Shown piece after piece: positions 1-6,218 of a stretch of 6,218 bases of DNA (within the stretch, counting starts at the first letter, position 1; each line of letters starts with the position of its first letter). Below the pieces are notes generated by a model that searched no databases, was not told where the DNA came from, and was given only the letters and a program-made list of their open reading frames with translations. Location: positions 1 to 6,218 of the forward strand of contig JASHYS010000393.1 of NCBI GenBank assembly GCA_030042915.1, written 5' to 3'. The translations under genes and the position numbers were made by a program. Source of the DNA: Acidobacteriaceae bacterium. GTDB taxonomy: Bacteria; Acidobacteriota; Terriglobia; Terriglobales; Acidobacteriaceae.

Positions 1-54
1 GTGGAGAGATTGAAAGGCGGAGAATAGTTGATTGAGGCGTCGGTTCGAGGATTT

Positions 55-82
55 TGACCTCTGACCGCTGATCACTGTTCAC
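55..82. repeat. Degenerate heptanucleotide tandem repeat (4 units) before rplJ
   Basis: Four consecutive 7-nt units read TGACCTC, TGACCGC, TGATCAC and TGTTCAC. All start with TG and end with C, and the consensus is close to TGAYCRC. The block ends five bases before the Shine-Dalgarno of rplJ (CGGAG, 87-91). The remaining left part (1-54) shows no recognisable gene end, promoter or strong hairpin, so I cannot say whether it is the leader of rplJ or the spacer after rplA. The heptad period is seen directly. That it belongs to a dispersed family, like the short tandemly repeated heptamers known from cyanobacteria, is inference. Confidence 0.5.
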
Positions 83-97
83 CGCGCGGAGCACAAA

Positions 98-634
98 ATG
101 GCGATTTCGAAAGCGAAAAAGGCGGAGAAGGTCAAGGGCCTTGCGGCGGAGCTGCAGTCCTCGACCACCGCGATCATCGGCACATTCAACAAACTCACCG
201 TGGCCAAAGATTATGAGTTGCGCAAGGTGATTCGCGAGGCCGGCGGCAAATATCGCGTGGTCAAGAATAAGCTGGCCGCGATTTCGGGAACCGGAACGCA
301 GGTCGAAGCCGCGTTGAAAGGCTTGAAGGGCGTGAACTCGGTGGCGTTTACCGCGGGCGATCCCGTGGCACTGGCCAAAGTCTTCGCCAAGTGGGCGGGC
401 GAGAACGCAACCGAGTTTCAGTTCAAGCTGGGCATTGTTGACGGCAAGCTGCTGAGCGTGGCTGAGGTGAAGGCACTGGCCACGATGCCGGGCAAGGAAG
501 AGATTTATGCGAAGCTCCTGTTCCTGATCAATGCGCCGGGGCAAAGATTGGTGACGGCGCTCAACGCCACCGGTCGCAACTTGGCCGTGGTGCTTGGCCA
601 GGGAGTGGAGAAGCGGAAGTTCACTGCGGCCTGA
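98..634 (+). CDS. rplJ: 50S ribosomal protein uL10 (L10), stalk base
   Basis: The 178-residue product is uL10, which binds 23S rRNA at the GTPase-associated centre and anchors bL12 dimers, forming the stalk that recruits EF-Tu, EF-G, IF2 and RF3. The length is normal for the family (about 165-180). The N-terminal rRNA-binding domain is recognisable: a Lys-rich start (KAKKAEKVKGL), then FNKLTVAKDYELRKVIREAG (30-49), then YRVVKNKLA (52-60). The motif GDPVALAKVFAKWA follows at 87-100. The MPGKEEIYAKLL segment (130-141) leads into the C-terminal helix (about 148-173) that docks bL12 dimers. The start is ATG, with CGGAG ending six bases upstream. In the family, uL10 with bL12 often represses its own mRNA by binding the leader; only 97 nt upstream are visible and no such site can be recognised. 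rplL follows after an unusually long 225-nt gap. Identification is firm. Confidence 0.97.
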   Translation: MAISKAKKAEKVKGLAAELQSSTTAIIGTFNKLTVAKDYELRKVIREAGGKYRVVKNKLAAISGTGTQVEAALKGLKGVNSVAFTAGDPVALAKVFAKWAGENATEFQFKLGIVDGKLLSVAEVKALATMPGKEEIYAKLLFLINAPGQRLVTALNATGRNLAVVLGQGVEKRKFTAA

Positions 635-642
635 AGGCCGCA
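625..642 (+). other. Perfect hairpin enclosing the rplJ stop codon
   Basis: A 7-bp perfect stem, TGCGGCC/GGCCGCA (625-631 with 636-642), is closed by a TGAA tetraloop (632-635) that contains the TGA stop codon of rplJ. No T-run follows, so it is not a standard intrinsic terminator. It could protect the rplJ 3' end after processing or cause pausing, but that is inference. Confidence 0.5.
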
Positions 643-736
643 AGCCTCAAGCTCCTGGCTTCCAGCTCGCGAGGTTGACGTTGATTGCTTTCGTGGGATC
701 GAGCTAGAAGCTGGCAGCTAAAGGCTAGGGGCTGCT
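643..736. repeat. Large imperfect inverted repeat built of RGCTNNN heptamers, rplJ-rplL spacer
   Basis: The left arm (643-669) and right arm (700-726) are reverse complements at 21 of 27 positions. Two of the six differences are G-U pairs in RNA, so 23 of 27 positions can pair around a 30-nt loop. Both arms have a 7-nt period. The left arm reads AGCCTCA, AGCTCCT, GGCTTCC, AGCTCGC (643-670). The right arm reads AGCTAGA, AGCTGGC, AGCTAAA, GGCTAGG, GGCTGCT (702-736), followed by TTTT. Such a structure could be a repetitive intergenic palindrome inserted into the operon. It could also act as a partial attenuator or mRNA-stability element affecting the uL10:bL12 ratio. The T-run is short (four bases) and the stem is imperfect, so I do not call a terminator. 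Confidence 0.6.
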
Positions 737-849
737 TTTAAGAGTTTTGGCTATCGAGCAACTGGGGAAAGGGCGCGGGTCTGGCGCATCGGAACCTTTC
801 TCATTTGGCTCAGACGGCCGGGGAAACACGAATTCAAACAGTTTCGATT

Positions 850-853
850 GGAG
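850..853 (+). promoter_or_regulatory. Shine-Dalgarno of rplL (decides the start)
   Basis: GGAG (850-853) lies six bases before the ATG at 860. It overlaps the in-frame TTG at 848, so that TTG cannot use it. This favours the start at 860, which also gives the normal bL12 N-terminus ([11 protein letters not shown]). Confidence 0.75.
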
Positions 854-859
854 AAGAAC

Positions 860-1243
860 ATGGCGGATATCGCGCAGTTGGAAGAGCAAATCGTGAGCCT
901 GAGCCTGCTGGAAGCGGCAGCTTTGGTAAAGAAACTGGAGGAGCGGCTTGGAGTTTCAGCTGCAGCCGCGGCTCCGGTAGTGGTTGCCGGCGGAGGCGCG
1001 GCGGCAGGGGCGGCAGCTCCCGCGGCCGAGGAAAAGACCGAATTCCAGGTCATCCTGAAGGATGCCGGCGCCAATAAGATCAACACCATCAAGGCGGTAC
1101 GCGAAGTCACCTCCCTCGGCCTGAAAGAAGCCAAGGACCTGGTGGACGGGGCGCCCAAGCCGATCAAGGAAAATGCGACCAAGGAAGAGGCCGAGGCCAT
1201 CCGAAAGAAGTTTGAGGGCGTGGCGACGGTCGAAGTCAAGTAA
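860..1243 (+). CDS. rplL: 50S ribosomal protein bL12 (L7/L12), stalk dimer
   Basis: The 127-residue protein is bL12, the multi-copy mobile stalk protein that binds uL10 as dimers and delivers translation GTPases to the ribosome. Three parts are visible. The first is an N-terminal helical dimerisation and uL10-binding domain (1-32, with [19 protein letters not shown]). The second is a flexible Ala/Gly/Pro/Val hinge (about 33-58). The third is the compact C-terminal domain (59-127). That domain has the highly conserved factor-binding surface [20 protein letters not shown] (72-91), in which K73, K78, R81 and K89 match the well-known E. coli residues K65, K70, R73 and K81. The length is normal (about 120-130). 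An in-frame TTG at 848 would add four residues but overlaps the ribosome-binding site, so ATG 860 is chosen. The gene lies 225 nt after rplJ and 776 nt before rpoB; both gaps are longer than is typical in E. coli. Confidence 0.97.
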   Translation: MADIAQLEEQIVSLSLLEAAALVKKLEERLGVSAAAAAPVVVAGGGAAAGAAAPAAEEKTEFQVILKDAGANKINTIKAVREVTSLGLKEAKDLVDGAPKPIKENATKEEAEAIRKKFEGVATVEVK

Positions 1244-1266
1244 GGGCCAGGTAAACGGCACGACAC

Positions 1267-1295
1267 TTGCAAGGGACGCCGGGACGCGTTACGAT
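1267..1295 (+). promoter_or_regulatory. Weak candidate sigma-70-type promoter after rplL
   Basis: TTGCAA (1267-1272) and TACGAT (1290-1295) are separated by 17 nt. Each matches four of six consensus bases. The site begins 24 nt after the rplL stop and could give rpoB its own transcript with a leader of about 700 nt. It overlaps the 1280-1312 hairpin, so the two interpretations compete. Short matches of this quality occur by chance. Confidence 0.2.
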
Positions 1296-1312
1296 AGAGT
1301 TTGCGCGTCCCG
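1273..1312 (+). promoter_or_regulatory. GC-rich hairpin just after rplL, candidate attenuator
   Basis: A perfect 9-bp stem, CGGGACGCG (1280-1288) with CGCGTCCCG (1304-1312), encloses a 15-nt loop; a T-G wobble can extend it by one pair. It is preceded by a tandem copy of the left arm (GGGACGCC at 1273-1280, then GGGACGCG at 1281-1288), which could pair alternatively with the right arm. It begins 36 nt after the rplL stop. In E. coli a partial terminator sits at a similar place and lets only part of transcription reach rpoB. Only a weak T stretch (TTT, 1316-1318) follows, so strong intrinsic termination is not predicted. The structure is seen directly; the function is inference. Confidence 0.5.
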
Positions 1313-1383
1313 CAGTTTCGCCTGATTGATCGGTGGGCGGAACGGCGAGAGGCGCTCAAGCGGCGCGTGGCATTCAGGCAGGC

Positions 1384-1423
1384 GTCTGCTGCTCAGGCAG
1401 TAATCAGAGCCCTGAGAGCAGGC
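1384..1423 (+). other. Long hairpin with one bulge in the rplL-rpoB spacer
   Basis: GTCTGCT (1384-1390) plus CTCAGG (1392-1397) pairs with CCTGAG (1411-1416) plus AGCAGGC (1417-1423). This gives 13 pairs, including one U-G, with a single bulged G at 1391 and a 13-nt loop. No T-run follows, so it is not a terminator. A long, nearly perfect duplex in this spacer is a plausible RNase III processing target by analogy with E. coli, or part of a larger leader fold. The pairing is seen directly; the function is inferred. Confidence 0.45.
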
Positions 1424-1807
1424 ATCGGAAACAGTTCAAGTTATTTAGGATCAGCGGCATGCCTTGAGTCAGGCGGGGCGGTCGTTGATCAGCTCGGGCA
1501 ACTGGCAATTCGCGGCGGAAGCGGATTTTGCGATCGGCGAGGGCAATGGAAGAAAAGTCGGAAGAGGGCACAGGCGATCAGCCGCGCTCGTGAGGCATTG
1601 CGTCCTTACGGGCATTTCGTGTCTTTCCGGTGGGTTTTACGGGGATTTTTCAGGACCTAATGAGGAAAAGCGCACAACTTCCCGTTACGGTCTTGCCCTG
1701 GAATTTGGGTTTAGCCGTCGCACTCGCATCATCCAATTGTGCGCAGTCTAGCGCAACTGCCCGACGCACTGCAATCTTTACCACGTGTTTTTGACGCGGC
1801 TCTCACA

Positions 1808-1831
1808 AGAACCCCTCCTGATTTGGGTTCT
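1808..1831 (+). other. Perfect 7-bp inverted repeat in the rplL-rpoB spacer
   Basis: AGAACCC (1808-1814) and GGGTTCT (1825-1831) are exact reverse complements around a 10-nt loop. No T-run follows and the stem does not extend outward. It may be part of the leader RNA fold, but a 7-bp repeat of this kind can occur by chance. Confidence 0.3.
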
Positions 1832-1876
1832 GCCCGGCATGCCTGGAACGAATGTTCGAGACAGCCGGCGATGGAT

Positions 1877-1926
1877 GAGCGGGACTGGCATCGCAGGCCC
1901 CGCTCGACCGTATCTTCGATTTTTTT
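1877..1926 (+). promoter_or_regulatory. Hairpin followed by a T7 run upstream of rpoB, possible attenuator or pause
   Basis: GAGCGGG (1877-1883) pairs perfectly with CCCGCTC (1899-1905). Inside it, CTG/CAG (1885-1887 with 1894-1896) adds three pairs. Fourteen bases later comes a run of seven T (1920-1926), about 95 nt before the rpoB start. A canonical intrinsic terminator has the T-run directly at the stem base, so the gap argues against efficient termination. A second short pairing, ACCG (1907-1910) with CGGT (1927-1930), would place the T-run in its loop. Together they could form a switchable or partial terminator, but this is speculative. Confidence 0.3.
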
Positions 1927-2019
1927 CGGTTATTTCGCCGACGCCAATGAGACTCGGGCGGCGGCGCGGCGCGGCCCGGCAATTGAGGCCCGCCGCAGCG
2001 ACGAGGCTCAGGAGTGATC

Positions 2020-6218
<4,199 letters not shown>

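Larger units (their letters stand above)
1244..2019 (+). other. Long rplL-rpoB spacer, probable structured rpoB leader
   Basis: This 776-nt stretch between rplL and rpoB contains no gene I can recognise. The frames open across it (for example 1301-1660 and 1739-2017) begin at TTG or GTG without a convincing ribosome-binding site, resemble no family I know, and lack the strong G/C third-position bias of the flanking genes. It does contain several RNA-hairpin candidates, listed separately, a T7 run (1920-1926), and a very GC-rich segment just before rpoB (about 1955-1996) that can form GCGGCG/CGCCGC (1961-1966 with 1991-1996). The E. coli equivalent (about 320 nt) holds an attenuator and an RNase III site that lower rpoB expression relative to ribosomal proteins. 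A similar role here is inference from position. Confidence 0.55.

Noticed and set aside
54..82. TTGACC at 54-59 as a -35 box for rplJ
   Set aside because: The hexamer is a good match, but no -10-like sequence lies 16-18 nt downstream (GTTCAC), and it is part of the heptamer array.
848..859. A four-residue N-terminal extension of bL12 from TTG 848
   Set aside because: The TTG overlaps the GGAG that serves ATG 860, and the family N-terminus begins at MAD.
751..1359. A 202-codon - strand frame over rplL
   Set aside because: It is a shadow of rplL's Ala/Gly-rich GC codons; the product is Ser/Arg/Ala-rich without motifs.
1301..1660. A 119-codon + frame in the rplL-rpoB spacer
   Set aside because: It has a TTG start inside the right part of a hairpin, no clear ribosome-binding site, no third-position GC bias like the neighbours, and an Arg/Ala/Ser-rich product I do not recognise.
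1455..1844. The 10-mer CGGCATGCCT occurring at 1455-1464 and 1835-1844
   Set aside because: One shared 10-mer in a 776-nt GC-rich spacer is within chance expectation; no extended similarity surrounds it.
1739..2017. A 92-codon + frame ending just before rpoB
   Set aside because: It has a GTG start without a ribosome-binding site. Its end coincides with the rpoB Shine-Dalgarno region only by chance, and the product is unrecognisable and Arg/Ala-rich.

Overview
The window is a stretch of the bacterial ribosomal-protein/RNA-polymerase operon. All genes are on the + strand, in the order rplJ (uL10), rplL (bL12), rpoB (RNA polymerase beta, cut by the right edge). This is the classic arrangement in which rpoC would follow to the right and rplK/rplA would lie to the left. 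The DNA is GC-rich. The RpoB N-terminus carries a four-pair cysteine insertion, the uL10 and bL12 sequences look familiar from that group, and the spacers hold degenerate heptanucleotide repeats. From memory of such sequences I favour an Acidobacteriota (Koribacter/Terriglobia-like) genome. This is an inference; no search was run.

Layout: 1-97 is the tail of the spacer or leader before rplJ, ending in four degenerate 7-nt units. rplJ is at 98-634, with a perfect GC hairpin whose loop contains its stop codon. The 225-nt rplJ-rplL spacer (635-859) contains a large imperfect inverted repeat (643-726) with a visible 7-nt period in both arms. rplL is at 860-1243. A 776-nt spacer (1244-2019) follows, with no convincing gene but several RNA-hairpin candidates: 1280-1312, 1384-1423, 1808-1831, and 1877-1905 followed by a run of seven T. 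rpoB starts at 2020 and is open for 1399 codons to the window end, with an estimated last 80-100 residues missing.

How the genes work together: uL10 anchors bL12 dimers to form the ribosomal stalk that recruits translation GTPases, and RpoB is half of the RNA polymerase catalytic cleft. Stalk proteins need more bL12 than uL10, and polymerase is needed far less than ribosomal proteins. Operons of this kind therefore usually carry regulatory or processing signals in exactly the two spacers that are long and structured here (in E. coli, an attenuator and an RNase III site lie between rplL and rpoB). The spacers are the most interesting non-coding part of the window; the lineage-specific RpoB insertions are the most interesting coding part. 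I found no mobile element, CRISPR array, tRNA or rRNA, and no sign of an unknown multi-gene system.
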